The notes under the pieces are model-generated. The model did not search any database. It had not been told where the DNA came from and was given only the letters and a program-made list of their open reading frames with translations. A stretch of 53,904 nt of DNA from Rhodospirillaceae bacterium (GTDB taxonomy: Bacteria > Pseudomonadota > Alphaproteobacteria > Puniceispirillales > Puniceispirillaceae): positions 56,125 through 110,028 of the forward strand of contig PCBG01000004.1 in NCBI GenBank assembly GCA_002731315.1, written 5' to 3'. Below, piece by piece: positions 42,432-51,059 of the stretch; within the stretch, counting starts at the first letter, position 1; every line of letters starts with the position of its first letter. Both the position numbers and the translations under genes were made by a program.

Positions 42432-43664
42432 ATGGTGCGGTTCGGCGTGGTAAAACAGCTGACAATTTTGGGGTCTACTGGTTCAATCGGCAGAAGCACA
42501 CTCGCCATAGTTGATGCCTGTCCAGATGAATTTTCCGTTACGGCACTTGTCGCAGGCAGCAACTGGAAAATATTGTCAGAACAGGCGCTTGCATACCGTC
42601 CTTCTATCGTAGGTATTGCAGATGAAAACAGCCTGGATTCTTTGCGTGCGGCCCTAGCCGGTAGCAGCATTGAGATTGTGGCGGGTGAAGGGCCATGCGC
42701 TGCAATTGCTGCCATACCGGTTGATGTGGTTGTTGCCGGGATTGTCGGACTAGCTGGATTGCCGGCGGTCTTGGCAGCAGTTGAGGCGGGTCAGACAGTT
42801 GCGCTTGCCAATAAGGAATCCCTTGTTTCCGCTGGCGGGCTTGTAACATCTCTTGCACAACACAATGGTGCGCGCTTGATACCCGTGGACAGTGAACATA
42901 GTGCTATTTTCCAGTGCTGGATGGGCTGGGCGCATATCGGGTCCCAAATTTCGAAACGTAACAGCGCGATTTGTGATGCAATTGATCCGTCGTCAATCCG
43001 GCATATTTGCTTGACCGCATCGGGTGGTCCTTTCAGGGATACGCCACTTGAAGATTTCGATCGGATTACGCCGGTTGCTGCCGTTAAACACCCGAATTGG
43101 TCAATGGGTCCCAAGATTTCAATCGACAGCGCGACGATGATGAATAAAGGGCTGGAGGTCATTGAAGCGGCGTGGCTGTTTGATCTGCCGTCTTCATCAA
43201 TAGACGTTCTTGTGCATCCGCAAGTGGCGATCCACGGGATGGTCTATTTTAATGACGGGTCTGTGATTGCTCAGCTGGGCACTGCCGATATGAAAACGCC
43301 GATATCCTATGCGTTAGCGTGGCCAGGGCGGCTTGATTGGAGACCCGAGCCCCTTGACTTATCAGCACTAGGCACATTGACCTTCCAAGAAGTTGATAGT
43401 ACCCGCTATCCTTGTTTTGCGCTGGCTCGCCAAGCACTGGAAAGTGGCGGTGGCATGCCGACCATCCTGAACGCTGCAAATGAAGTGGCGGTTGATGCGT
43501 TTTTAAAGACTCGGATAGATTTTATGGATATTGCGGATATTGTTGCCCATAGCTTAGAAAAGACTAAAGAAATACACATAGATTCAATTGAGGCTGTGAT
43601 GCGGTTGGATTGCATGGCACGCCAAACAGCAGAACTTGCGTGCGCTGTGGCTGCCAGCCGATAG
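42432..43664 (+). CDS. dxr: 1-deoxy-D-xylulose 5-phosphate reductoisomerase
   Basis: A 410-residue Dxr/IspC that converts DXP to 2-C-methyl-D-erythritol 4-phosphate, the first dedicated step of the MEP isoprenoid pathway. The N-terminal NADPH site reads I-L-G-S-T-G-S-I-G near 12. N-K-E-S-L-V near 119 and V-D-S-E-H-S-A near 142 follow, then L-T-A-S-G-G-P-F near 180, and W-S-M-G-P-K-I-S-I-D-S-A-T-M-M-N-K-G-L-E near 210-230. TAGGGA immediately precedes the ATG at 42432. An octamer repeat starts at its stop. Confidence 0.97.
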   Translation: MVRFGVVKQLTILGSTGSIGRSTLAIVDACPDEFSVTALVAGSNWKILSEQALAYRPSIVGIADENSLDSLRAALAGSSIEIVAGEGPCAAIAAIPVDVVVAGIVGLAGLPAVLAAVEAGQTVALANKESLVSAGGLVTSLAQHNGARLIPVDSEHSAIFQCWMGWAHIGSQISKRNSAICDAIDPSSIRHICLTASGGPFRDTPLEDFDRITPVAAVKHPNWSMGPKISIDSATMMNKGLEVIEAAWLFDLPSSSIDVLVHPQVAIHGMVYFNDGSVIAQLGTADMKTPISYALAWPGRLDWRPEPLDLSALGTLTFQEVDSTRYPCFALARQALESGGGMPTILNAANEVAVDAFLKTRIDFMDIADIVAHSLEKTKEIHIDSIEAVMRLDCMARQTAELACAVAASR

Positions 43665-43704
43665 TTTGTACGTTTGCCAGTTTGTCCATTTGCTTGATTG
43701 TCCG
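43665..43704. repeat. degenerate 8-base tandem repeat between dxr and rseP
   Basis: From the dxr stop, five successive 8-base units share the form GTTTGTCC: TTTG (or ATTG in the last) recurs at 43666, 43674, 43682, 43690 and 43698, exactly eight bases apart. The unit then decays. It lies in the 100-base gap before the rseP start. Its role is unknown: it could be chance, a protein-binding array, or a slipped-strand remnant. Confidence 0.55.
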
Positions 43705-43764
43705 TCTAAGCGCCTCGATATAAATCGGCAACATCTTAACAGTTAGACCGGAGCGCCACAAAAC

Positions 43765-44850
43765 ATGCCTGACCTCAGCGCCTTGCAGATGATCATCGGT
43801 TTTCTTCTTCTGCTGACACCCGTGGTTTTTTTTCACGAGCTTGGCCATTACTGGGCTGCGCGCAGGGCTGGCGTGATTGTAGAGGTATTTTCTATCGGCT
43901 TTGGTCCTGAACTATTTGGATGGACGTCCAAATCGACGGGTACCCGCTGGCGTTTTGCTGCAATTCCGCTTGGCGGATATGTCCGCATGCGGGGAGACGA
44001 GAATGCGGCAAGCGCGCCAGATCAGAGCGCTGGCCGGATAAAAGGCAGCTTTGCCGGTGCATCGCTGGCCAATCGTATTCTGATCGTTGCGGCGGGCCCA
44101 GTAGCCAATTTCATTCTTGGGATCCTGTTATTTGCTGGGGTCTATATGATTTTTGGCAAAGTTGAAATCCCGTCTGAAATTGGCGAGGTGATGCCGGAAA
44201 CGCCGGCGGCTTTTGCAGGTCTGAAGGTTGGCGATGTCGTGACTGAAATCGAAGGGGTGACTATTCGCAATTTTGGGGATATGCGCGGGTTGGTCGCCGA
44301 AAGCCCGGGGCGCCCTTTGGATTTTGTTGTGGACCGGGATGGCCGAATCCTGAACATGGTCGTGACGCCCGCGTCACGTTACATTGAAGAACTACAGCTG
44401 AATATTGGGTTTTTGGGAGTGAGATCGACAAATAACATCTCGCATAAAAGACTGCTTCCGGGCAGCGCGTTGGTAGCTGGTACATCGGATGCGTTTTATA
44501 ATGCCATCATGATTTTGCGCGGCTTGGCGCGCCTTGGTAAAGGGCAGATGCAGGCTGCCGAGGTGCAAGGCCCCATCGGGATTGCCAAGATTTCGGGGTC
44601 AGCGATGGCGCAGGGTATTGTTCCCTTCATCCTGCTGACAGCTTTGATTTCCATCAATCTGGGTTTGATTAACCTACTGCCAATCCCGGCGCTTGATGGT
44701 GGACACTTGGCCTTTTTCTTCTATGAGGCGATTGCTGGCCGGCCCATACCGCTGGCTGCTCAGACGATGCTGATGCGTATTGGCATGAGTTTGCTGCTGA
44801 CACTTATGGTGGTTGTCATGTTGTTTGACGTGAATCGCTTGATCGGTTGA
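43765..44850 (+). CDS. rseP: RseP-like site-2 protease (RIP metalloprotease)
   Basis: A 361-residue intramembrane zinc metalloprotease. The zinc motif H24-E-L-G-H28 lies in the first helix. One PDZ domain follows (about 130-195, with A-G-L-K-V-G-D-V-V), and the last-helix motif N-L-L-P-I-P-A-L-D-G-G-H near 305 supplies the third ligand. E. coli RseP (450 residues) has two PDZ domains; the single form is normal in alphaproteobacteria (MmpA type). It cuts anti-sigma factors or remnant signal peptides. It precedes bamA. Confidence 0.94.
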   Translation: MPDLSALQMIIGFLLLLTPVVFFHELGHYWAARRAGVIVEVFSIGFGPELFGWTSKSTGTRWRFAAIPLGGYVRMRGDENAASAPDQSAGRIKGSFAGASLANRILIVAAGPVANFILGILLFAGVYMIFGKVEIPSEIGEVMPETPAAFAGLKVGDVVTEIEGVTIRNFGDMRGLVAESPGRPLDFVVDRDGRILNMVVTPASRYIEELQLNIGFLGVRSTNNISHKRLLPGSALVAGTSDAFYNAIMILRGLARLGKGQMQAAEVQGPIGIAKISGSAMAQGIVPFILLTALISINLGLINLLPIPALDGGHLAFFFYEAIAGRPIPLAAQTMLMRIGMSLLLTLMVVVMLFDVNRLIG

Positions 44851-44871
44851 CGTGTCTGGATGACATTGATT

Positions 44872-44902
44872 GTTGGCGGAAGTTTGCAAGTTGACGGAAG
44901 TT
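44872..44902 (+). promoter_or_regulatory. 13-base direct repeat upstream of bamA
   Basis: GTTGGCGGAAGTT (44872-44884) and GTTGACGGAAGTT (44890-44902) are nearly identical copies with an 18-base period, in the gap between rseP and bamA. The GGAAGTT element resembles -35 elements of some extracytoplasmic-function sigma factors, but I find no matching -10. It may be a paired activator-binding site. Confidence 0.4.
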
Positions 44903-44974
44903 ACTAAAATGTCTTCTTTGATAAACCTGGCCCAAAGGGTATAGTTTTCAAGTACGTAACCAGGGATGTTCACA

Positions 44975-47254
44975 ATGCAAAGACTGGCGTTGATATTCGC
45001 TGTACTTGCCTTTTCGTTAGCGGGGACAATCTTGCCAGCTGCGGCTCAGTCAAGCGACGTAATGGTTCAGGTCGAAGACATAGTGATTGAAGGCAATCGC
45101 CGGGTTGCAGAATCGACAATCCGTTCGTACTTGCCCGTGCAGATTGGCGATCGTGTCACGCAGGGTGCGCTGAGCATTGCACTGCAAAGGTTGTTTGAGA
45201 CCGATCTTTTCAAGGATATCGATATCACACTTAATGGTGGCTCGCTGCAGGTTACGGTGATGGAGAATCCGATCATCAACCGGGTGAATATCGAAGGGAA
45301 CGACGTTTTAGAGGACGAACGTTTGCTCGAAGTGCTGGATATTGCGCCACGCCGCGTCTACACGCGCGAGCTGGCATTGGCAGGCAGTCAGCGTTTGCTG
45401 GATATTTATCAGGCAAGCGGACGGTACGCTGCCACCGTCGAGCCTCAGATTATTAAATTGAGTGATAATCGCGTCGATCTGGCGTTTGTGATCACTGAGG
45501 GGCCGCTTATCAAAATCAGTTCAATCTCATTCGTTGGTAATAAAACATTCTCGGACCGGGTTCTTAAAAGGGCCGTGTCCAGCAGCGAGGCCAAATGGTG
45601 GGCGATTTTCTCATCAACCGACAAATATGATGAAAGTCGTCTTGATTACGATGTGCGTTTGCTGCGCCAGTTTTATCAAGCCCGCGGTTATGCGGATATC
45701 GATGTCAGCCGTGTACGCGGTGGACTGCTGCCAGATCGCACAGGATTTGCCGTCACATTCCTTCTTGAGGAGGGCAAGCGCTATCGTGTTGCCGATATCA
45801 ATGTCACCAGCGAGATCGAAAATATCGATATTGAAAGCTTTAAGTCGTCCTTTTCCTTTGGCGATAACGGTTGGTATGATAGGCGCGCTCTCGAAGAAGG
45901 GCTGCTGGATGTCACCAACCGGCTTGGTGCCCTCGGATATGCCTTCGTAAATATTGATGTTGAAGTTGACACCGATCCGGAAACTGAGACGTTAGTGCTG
46001 CAGCTACGGATTGGCAAAGCACAAAAAAACTTTGTTGAACGTATAGAAATTGTGAATAACGCGCGGACGCTCGATAGTGTCATCCGGCGCGAATTTGAGC
46101 TAGTTGAGGGAGACTCCTTTAACCAACTGAAGCTGGACCGGTCGATCCGGAATATTCGTAACCTTGGGTTTTTCTCGGATGTGTCAGTGCGAAATCTCGC
46201 CGGTAGCAACACGGACCAGACGATTACCGAAATTTCCGTCGAGGAGCAGTCGACGGGTGAGTTATCCATTGGTGTAGGCTATTCGTCACTCGATAGTTCC
46301 AGCATTTTGCTCGGTATTAATGAACGCAATTTCCTTGGAACTGGCCGCGGTGTTGACCTGTCATTTGATCTTGCCAAAACCCGGACTAATATAACGGTCG
46401 GCCTGACCGAACCTTATTTGTTCGGGCGCAACCTGACGGGTAATGCCAGCATCTTCAACGACAAGACTAAACTGAACAAGACCACGACAACCCGCTCAGG
46501 CTTTGATTTTGGGATGGGCTTTTCGGCAGCAAATGATTATTTCCACAGGGTTGGGTATGAGCTGTCACAGTCCAAGACAACCACTTCGGCAATAAACGCC
46601 ACCTCGGATACCGGCGAAAATGGTAGAAATATCCTGACTTCGGCGTTGCGTTACCGCTTTGGTCAGGATAAGAGAGACAGCCGATTTGACCCGACGGATG
46701 GTAGATATTTTTCGGTTTTACAGAAGCTTGCCGAACTGGGGGGTGACGCAAAGTTCTACAAGCTAACGGCTGATGTCGCCTATTATCGGCCCTTTAACTT
46801 CAATAGATTTGTCTTTGGTGCAAAGGCGCGTTACGGCATGGTTACTGGGCTGAGTGGTGAGAAGGTTACGCAGTCCAACCGTTTTTTCCTTGGTGGTAAC
46901 GATGTTCGCGGTTTTGACAGCGCCGGTATTGGGCCGCGTGATGAGGGTTCAAATGCCGCTGTTGGCGGCAACAACCTGATGACAGCCAATCTTGAAGTAA
47001 TTTCCAATCTTGGTGTCAGCAGGGATCTGGGCCTGCGCTGGACTTTGTTCGCAGATGCCGGCTCGTTATGGGACACAGATTACCCAACCGGTGTCACCGG
47101 TGCGACTGACAGTAGCCTGCGCACCTCTGTTGGTTTCGGGCTGTTATGGGACACCTTCATTGGCCCCATGTCTTTCTATTGGGCAAATGCGACAAGCAAA
47201 AAGTCCTATGACGAGACGAATTCCTTCCAGTTTGCCATTGGCACAAGATTCTAG
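44975..47254 (+). CDS. bamA: outer-membrane protein assembly factor BamA
   Basis: A 759-residue BamA (Omp85), the outer-membrane beta-barrel insertase. A signal peptide of about 25 residues ends near ALA/AAAQS. Five POTRA domains span about 25-420, with the typical V-E-G-N and F-x-N patterns, followed by a 16-strand beta barrel. V-R-G-F near 650 is the conserved barrel loop motif that binds the POTRA side. The ATG at 44975 is favoured, with AGGG nine bases upstream; another in-frame ATG at 44966 would sit directly on that site. skp follows nine bases later. Confidence 0.95.
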   Translation: MQRLALIFAVLAFSLAGTILPAAAQSSDVMVQVEDIVIEGNRRVAESTIRSYLPVQIGDRVTQGALSIALQRLFETDLFKDIDITLNGGSLQVTVMENPIINRVNIEGNDVLEDERLLEVLDIAPRRVYTRELALAGSQRLLDIYQASGRYAATVEPQIIKLSDNRVDLAFVITEGPLIKISSISFVGNKTFSDRVLKRAVSSSEAKWWAIFSSTDKYDESRLDYDVRLLRQFYQARGYADIDVSRVRGGLLPDRTGFAVTFLLEEGKRYRVADINVTSEIENIDIESFKSSFSFGDNGWYDRRALEEGLLDVTNRLGALGYAFVNIDVEVDTDPETETLVLQLRIGKAQKNFVERIEIVNNARTLDSVIRREFELVEGDSFNQLKLDRSIRNIRNLGFFSDVSVRNLAGSNTDQTITEISVEEQSTGELSIGVGYSSLDSSSILLGINERNFLGTGRGVDLSFDLAKTRTNITVGLTEPYLFGRNLTGNASIFNDKTKLNKTTTTRSGFDFGMGFSAANDYFHRVGYELSQSKTTTSAINATSDTGENGRNILTSALRYRFGQDKRDSRFDPTDGRYFSVLQKLAELGGDAKFYKLTADVAYYRPFNFNRFVFGAKARYGMVTGLSGEKVTQSNRFFLGGNDVRGFDSAGIGPRDEGSNAAVGGNNLMTANLEVISNLGVSRDLGLRWTLFADAGSLWDTDYPTGVTGATDSSLRTSVGFGLLWDTFIGPMSFYWANATSKKSYDETNSFQFAIGTRF

Positions 47255-47263
47255 GAGCAGGCC

Positions 47264-47896
47264 GTGACAATTCGTACCTGGCTCGCTGCGCTGTCGTTTC
47301 TCGCGCTTGTCGGTGCGTCCTTGCCGGCAATGGCGCAGACGTCCGATGGAGGCAAGGCGGATGATCTGTTAGCACCTTCCGCACAATTTTCAGCACAGAG
47401 AATAGCGCTGATCGACCTTGAGAATGTTTTGCGCGCTGCAAATGGTACGCTGCGGGTGCGTGAATTACTTGATGAGCAAAGGCTGTTATTTCAGGCTGAA
47501 TTTGCAGAACGAGAGGCGGCACTACAAAAGACAGAACGCCAGTTACAGGCAGACCGCAAAACGCTTAGTGAGGATGAGTTCACACAACGCCTGACTGATT
47601 TCGAGGATGAAGTTGCACGAATTCAACGCGAAATTCAGTATCGGCGCGAGGCACTTGATCTTGCTTTTCAAGATGCTCAGGCCAAATTGCGTCAGATTGC
47701 GATCGAAATAGTGACTGAGATTGCACGGGAACAACAACTGGACCTAGTGCTGAAAGAGGATTCGGCGATAGCTTTTCGTCCTGGCCTGAATATTTCCGAA
47801 CTTGTACTGCGGCGCCTTGATGAACGGACAAAGGATGCACGTATCGAGATTGAGATTGATGACGGTGGCAAGAGAGATGTGGATGCTGGGCAATGA
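47264..47896 (+). CDS. skp: OmpH/Skp family periplasmic chaperone
   Basis: A 210-residue periplasmic protein with a signal peptide ending at A-M-A-Q. The middle (about 65-150) is a heptad-rich coiled coil (L-D-E-Q-R-L-L-F-Q-A-E-F-A-E-R-E-A-A-L), as in Skp, which carries unfolded outer-membrane proteins to BamA. The conserved I-A-L-I-D-L-E-N-V-L near 45 and L-D-L-V-L-K-E-D near 158 support it. GTG start with AGGAG upstream. The lpxD ATG overlaps its stop by four bases. Confidence 0.92.
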   Translation: MTIRTWLAALSFLALVGASLPAMAQTSDGGKADDLLAPSAQFSAQRIALIDLENVLRAANGTLRVRELLDEQRLLFQAEFAEREAALQKTERQLQADRKTLSEDEFTQRLTDFEDEVARIQREIQYRREALDLAFQDAQAKLRQIAIEIVTEIAREQQLDLVLKEDSAIAFRPGLNISELVLRRLDERTKDARIEIEIDDGGKRDVDAGQ

Positions 47897-48918
47897 GCCT
47901 TGATAGGCGTTTTTTTGGTATTGTGCCCCACACGACGCAGGCACTTGCGGACGCCATCGGCGCGTCTGTTCGAGGAAACGCGCAAGTGGCCGTTACTGGT
48001 GCGGCACCAGTTGCTGAAGCAAACAGCGGCGAACTGACTTTTCTGAATGACAATATTGGCGGGGATGGAGTGCAGGCTGGTGGCTATCCAGATGCCGATG
48101 CGATCATCATCACCACCGCGGCAGTCGCGGACAATATGCCCGAAAATGGGACCTACCTTATCGTGGACGTCCCACGTCTTAGATTTGCCAAGGCCATAGC
48201 CCTTCTTGTGCCGGACACATCCCCTGGCATAGTTGCGCCCGCAGCGGACAGGCTGTGCGATTTCGCAGATGTGTCTGTTGGACCGGGCGTGATGTGCGGT
48301 GTGGGGGTGAAAATCGGGGCAGGCAGCCGGATCGAAGCGGGCGCCGTGATACATAGGGGGGTCAGCATCGGAAGAAATTGCCAGATTGGCGCAAATGTAG
48401 TTCTTTCAAATGCGATTGTGGGGGATGATGTCGTTATTCAGCCAAATGCGGTGATAGGCAGTGCAGGATTTGGCTTTGAAATCACAACAGAGGGCCCGGT
48501 AGCGTTGCCTCATGTTGGCAGTGTCGTGATTGGTGATGGCGTGCTGATTGGTGCCGGAAGTTGTATTGACCGAGGAACATTGGGCCCAACGCTTATCGGG
48601 GACCGGGCCATGCTGGATAATCTGGTTCACATTGCGCATAACTGCGTGATCGGGTCACACGCTATCCTGACAGCGCAGGTTGGACTGGCTGGAGGCGCCA
48701 TTATTGGCGAGGGCGCCATGCTCGGCGGTCAGGCTGGTGTCGGGCCGGCAACGCGTGTTGGTAAGGGGGCGATCGTTATGGCCCAGAGCGGCGTAACGAA
48801 AGATGTAGAGGATGAAGTGACTGTAGCCGGTTTTCCGGCATCGGACGCTCGTAAGATGTGGCAGGAACGCGCGCTTCTTCGCCGGCTTTTGGCGCAATCT
48901 GGACGGAAGGAAGATTGA
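47893..48918 (+). CDS. lpxD: UDP-3-O-(3-hydroxyacyl)glucosamine N-acyltransferase
   Basis: A 341-residue LpxD adding the second acyl chain in lipid A synthesis. The N-terminal domain (about 1-110) binds the substrate uridine, and a left-handed beta helix of hexapeptide repeats follows (such as I-G-A-G-S-R-I). The catalytic His is in H-I-A-H-N-C-V-I-G near 245. A C-terminal helix ends the protein. It overlaps skp and is followed by fabZ after three bases. Confidence 0.97.
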   Translation: MSLDRRFFGIVPHTTQALADAIGASVRGNAQVAVTGAAPVAEANSGELTFLNDNIGGDGVQAGGYPDADAIIITTAAVADNMPENGTYLIVDVPRLRFAKAIALLVPDTSPGIVAPAADRLCDFADVSVGPGVMCGVGVKIGAGSRIEAGAVIHRGVSIGRNCQIGANVVLSNAIVGDDVVIQPNAVIGSAGFGFEITTEGPVALPHVGSVVIGDGVLIGAGSCIDRGTLGPTLIGDRAMLDNLVHIAHNCVIGSHAILTAQVGLAGGAIIGEGAMLGGQAGVGPATRVGKGAIVMAQSGVTKDVEDEVTVAGFPASDARKMWQERALLRRLLAQSGRKED

Positions 48919-48921
48919 AAC

Positions 48922-49380
48922 ATGAATGACAGCGCAATAGAGCTGACGATTGATGATATCCAGAATCGGATTCCTCACCGACCACCGATGCTATTGATTG
49001 ACAGGATTGAAGCGTTAGTGCCGGACATCAGCGCCGTCGGTATTAAAATGGTCAGTGTTAGCGATCCGGTGTTTGCGGGTCATTTTCCGGATTATCCGAT
49101 TATGCCGGGCGTCTTGATTATCGAGGCGATGGCACAAACGGCAGGGTGTCTGGCCAGCGTTACCCTTGGCGACGCGGCAGAAGGCAAGTTGGTCTTTTTT
49201 ACCACGATCGACAAGGTGAAATTCCGCAAGCCGGTTCGGCCCGGAGATGAATTGTGGCTTCATGTAAAGAAAGTCAGTTCAAAGGGCCCCTTGTGGAAAT
49301 TTACCGGGACAGCCAGCGTTAATGGAGCAACTACGTCAGTTGCTGAATTTGGTGCGATGATCGTGGACCCGCAACGCTGA
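48922..49380 (+). CDS. fabZ: 3-hydroxyacyl-[acyl-carrier-protein] dehydratase FabZ
   Basis: A 152-residue hot-dog-fold dehydratase of fatty-acid synthesis. The catalytic His and Glu are in F-A-G-H-F-P-D-Y-P-I-M-P-G-V-L-I-I-E-A-M-A-Q near 50-70. I-P-H-R-P-P-M-L-L-I-D-R-I near 15 is the conserved start. It supplies hydroxyacyl-ACP balance for the neighbouring lipid A enzymes. A 6-bp stem (CGCAGC/GCTGCG) lies in the 62-base gap before lpxA. Confidence 0.97.
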   Translation: MNDSAIELTIDDIQNRIPHRPPMLLIDRIEALVPDISAVGIKMVSVSDPVFAGHFPDYPIMPGVLIIEAMAQTAGCLASVTLGDAAEGKLVFFTTIDKVKFRKPVRPGDELWLHVKKVSSKGPLWKFTGTASVNGATTSVAEFGAMIVDPQR

Positions 49381-49442
49381 CGCAGCATCAGGAATGCAGA
49401 GGTCAGAGGCGCTGCGGATAGCCCGCTAGAGAAGGCAGATTT

Positions 49443-50237
49443 ATGAGCGTAGATATCCACCCGACCGCCATAATTGACAAAGCTGCCCGTCTTGGCACCA
49501 ACGTCAAGGTGGGGCCATTTTGCGTAGTTGGTCCACATGTACAGATTGATGACAACACTGTGTTGCATGCGCATGTGGTTGCTGATGGTCACACCAGCTT
49601 GGGTGCGCGTTGTGAAGTCTTTCCCTTTGCTGTTTTGGGATGCCCGCCTCAGCACACGCGTTTTGCAGGCGAAGAATCGGTTCTTGAGATTGGCACAGAC
49701 TGCGTTATCCGGGAGCATGTCACCATGCATCCGGGAACGGCGATTGATGCGATGCGGACAACTGTTGGCAATAATGGCCTGTTTCTGGCGGCGTCGCATG
49801 TTGCGCATGACTGCGTGGTTGGTGACAACGTGATTTTTGCCAATAACGCTTCCGTAGGAGGACATGTGAAGGTTGGTCATTATGTCATGTTGGGCGGGTT
49901 TGCAACGGTTCAGCAATGGTGCCGTGTGGGCGACCATGCGATGATCGGGTCGCAGACGGCGGTTGACAGCGACGTGATCCCTTTCGCCATAGCCGTTGGA
50001 AATCGGGCCAGATTGACAGGCATTAATGTCATCGGCCTTGAACGGCGAGGTTTCACGGCTGACCGTATTGCTGCCGCCAGAACACTCTACAGAGCCCTGT
50101 TCCGCGGAAAGGGTGTCTTTGCCGACAGGCTGGCGCGGGCGCGTGTCGACTATGGCGGGGATGATATGATTGAGGCTGTCTTATCCTTTATCGATGGTGC
50201 TGGGCGCAACGGCATTTGTCAGGCGCAGACGGGCTAG
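49443..50237 (+). CDS. lpxA: acyl-ACP-UDP-N-acetylglucosamine O-acyltransferase
   Basis: A 264-residue LpxA, the first enzyme of lipid A synthesis. It has a hexapeptide-repeat beta helix from I-H-P-T-A-I-I-D through about residue 190, and the catalytic histidine in A-S-H-V-A-H-D-C-V-V-G near 120. A C-terminal helical domain follows with R-R-G-F-T near 203. Order fabZ-lpxA-lpxI-lpxB is standard in alphaproteobacteria. Confidence 0.97.
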   Translation: MSVDIHPTAIIDKAARLGTNVKVGPFCVVGPHVQIDDNTVLHAHVVADGHTSLGARCEVFPFAVLGCPPQHTRFAGEESVLEIGTDCVIREHVTMHPGTAIDAMRTTVGNNGLFLAASHVAHDCVVGDNVIFANNASVGGHVKVGHYVMLGGFATVQQWCRVGDHAMIGSQTAVDSDVIPFAIAVGNRARLTGINVIGLERRGFTADRIAAARTLYRALFRGKGVFADRLARARVDYGGDDMIEAVLSFIDGAGRNGICQAQTG

Positions 50238-50240
50238 AAT

Positions 50241-51056
50241 ATGGTAGGGGTTTCGGCACCGCGTTTGGCAGTTATCGCAGGACAGGGTGACTTGCCTTTG
50301 CGTTTGGCGCGAACGATACGCAGTCAGGGTCGCGAGGTCACAATATTTACCATTGCTGGTCAGGCAGATGCTGATTTTTCAGAATTCAATGTGATCGATA
50401 TAGTGCTTGGCACCATTGGCGAGACGCGCGAGCAGATTAAGGCTGCAGCCTGCGCCGAGGTTGTCATGGTCGGCAAGGTCCGTCGTCCATCATTGGCCCA
50501 ATTAAGACCCGACGCGCATGCCGTCAAATTGCTAGCGCGCTCTGTTGGCAAGGGTGACGACGCTTTGTTGCGTGTCATTGCATCCTTTTTTGAAGAAGAC
50601 GGAATCAGTATCGTGCCCGTGGACCGATTGATGCCGGAACATGTGATGCCAGAAGGTATATTTGCTGGTAAAATTGACGAAACTGCAAAGGCGGATATTG
50701 ACTGTGGTCAGGCAGTGTTGGATCGGCTTGGTGACAGTGATATCGGTCAGGCGATCGTTGTTCAGAACCAGCGTATTCTGGCCATTGAAGCTGCTGAGGG
50801 CACCGACGAAATGCTGACACGGTGCCGAGAACTGATTGATATGACAGCCCCGCCCGCCATTTTACTAAAATGTGCCAAGCTGGCTCAGGACCGTCGGCTG
50901 GACCTTCCGGTTATTGGTGCAGATACCTTGCAGCGCGCTGCGGCGGCAGGTGTTCGCGTCATTGCTTGTGAGGCGGGCGGTGTATTGCTGTCTGAAAGCT
51001 CGGATATCCTGTGGCAGGAGGCGGATCGTCTGGGGCTTTCTGTGATCGGGGTCTAA
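50241..51056 (+). CDS. lpxI: UDP-2,3-diacylglucosamine pyrophosphatase LpxI
   Basis: A 271-residue LpxI (formerly DUF1009), the alphaproteobacterial replacement for LpxH: it hydrolyses UDP-2,3-diacylglucosamine to lipid X. The N-terminal domain starts L-A-V-I-A-G-Q-G-D-L-P. V-M-V-G-K-V-R-R-P near 75 and G-D-D-A-L-L-R near 105 follow, and the C-terminal domain shows L-K-C-A-K-L-A-Q-D-R-R-L-D-L-P-V-I-G near 213. It starts three bases after lpxA. Confidence 0.95.
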   Translation: MVGVSAPRLAVIAGQGDLPLRLARTIRSQGREVTIFTIAGQADADFSEFNVIDIVLGTIGETREQIKAAACAEVVMVGKVRRPSLAQLRPDAHAVKLLARSVGKGDDALLRVIASFFEEDGISIVPVDRLMPEHVMPEGIFAGKIDETAKADIDCGQAVLDRLGDSDIGQAIVVQNQRILAIEAAEGTDEMLTRCRELIDMTAPPAILLKCAKLAQDRRLDLPVIGADTLQRAAAAGVRVIACEAGGVLLSESSDILWQEADRLGLSVIGV

Positions 51057-51059
51057 ATC

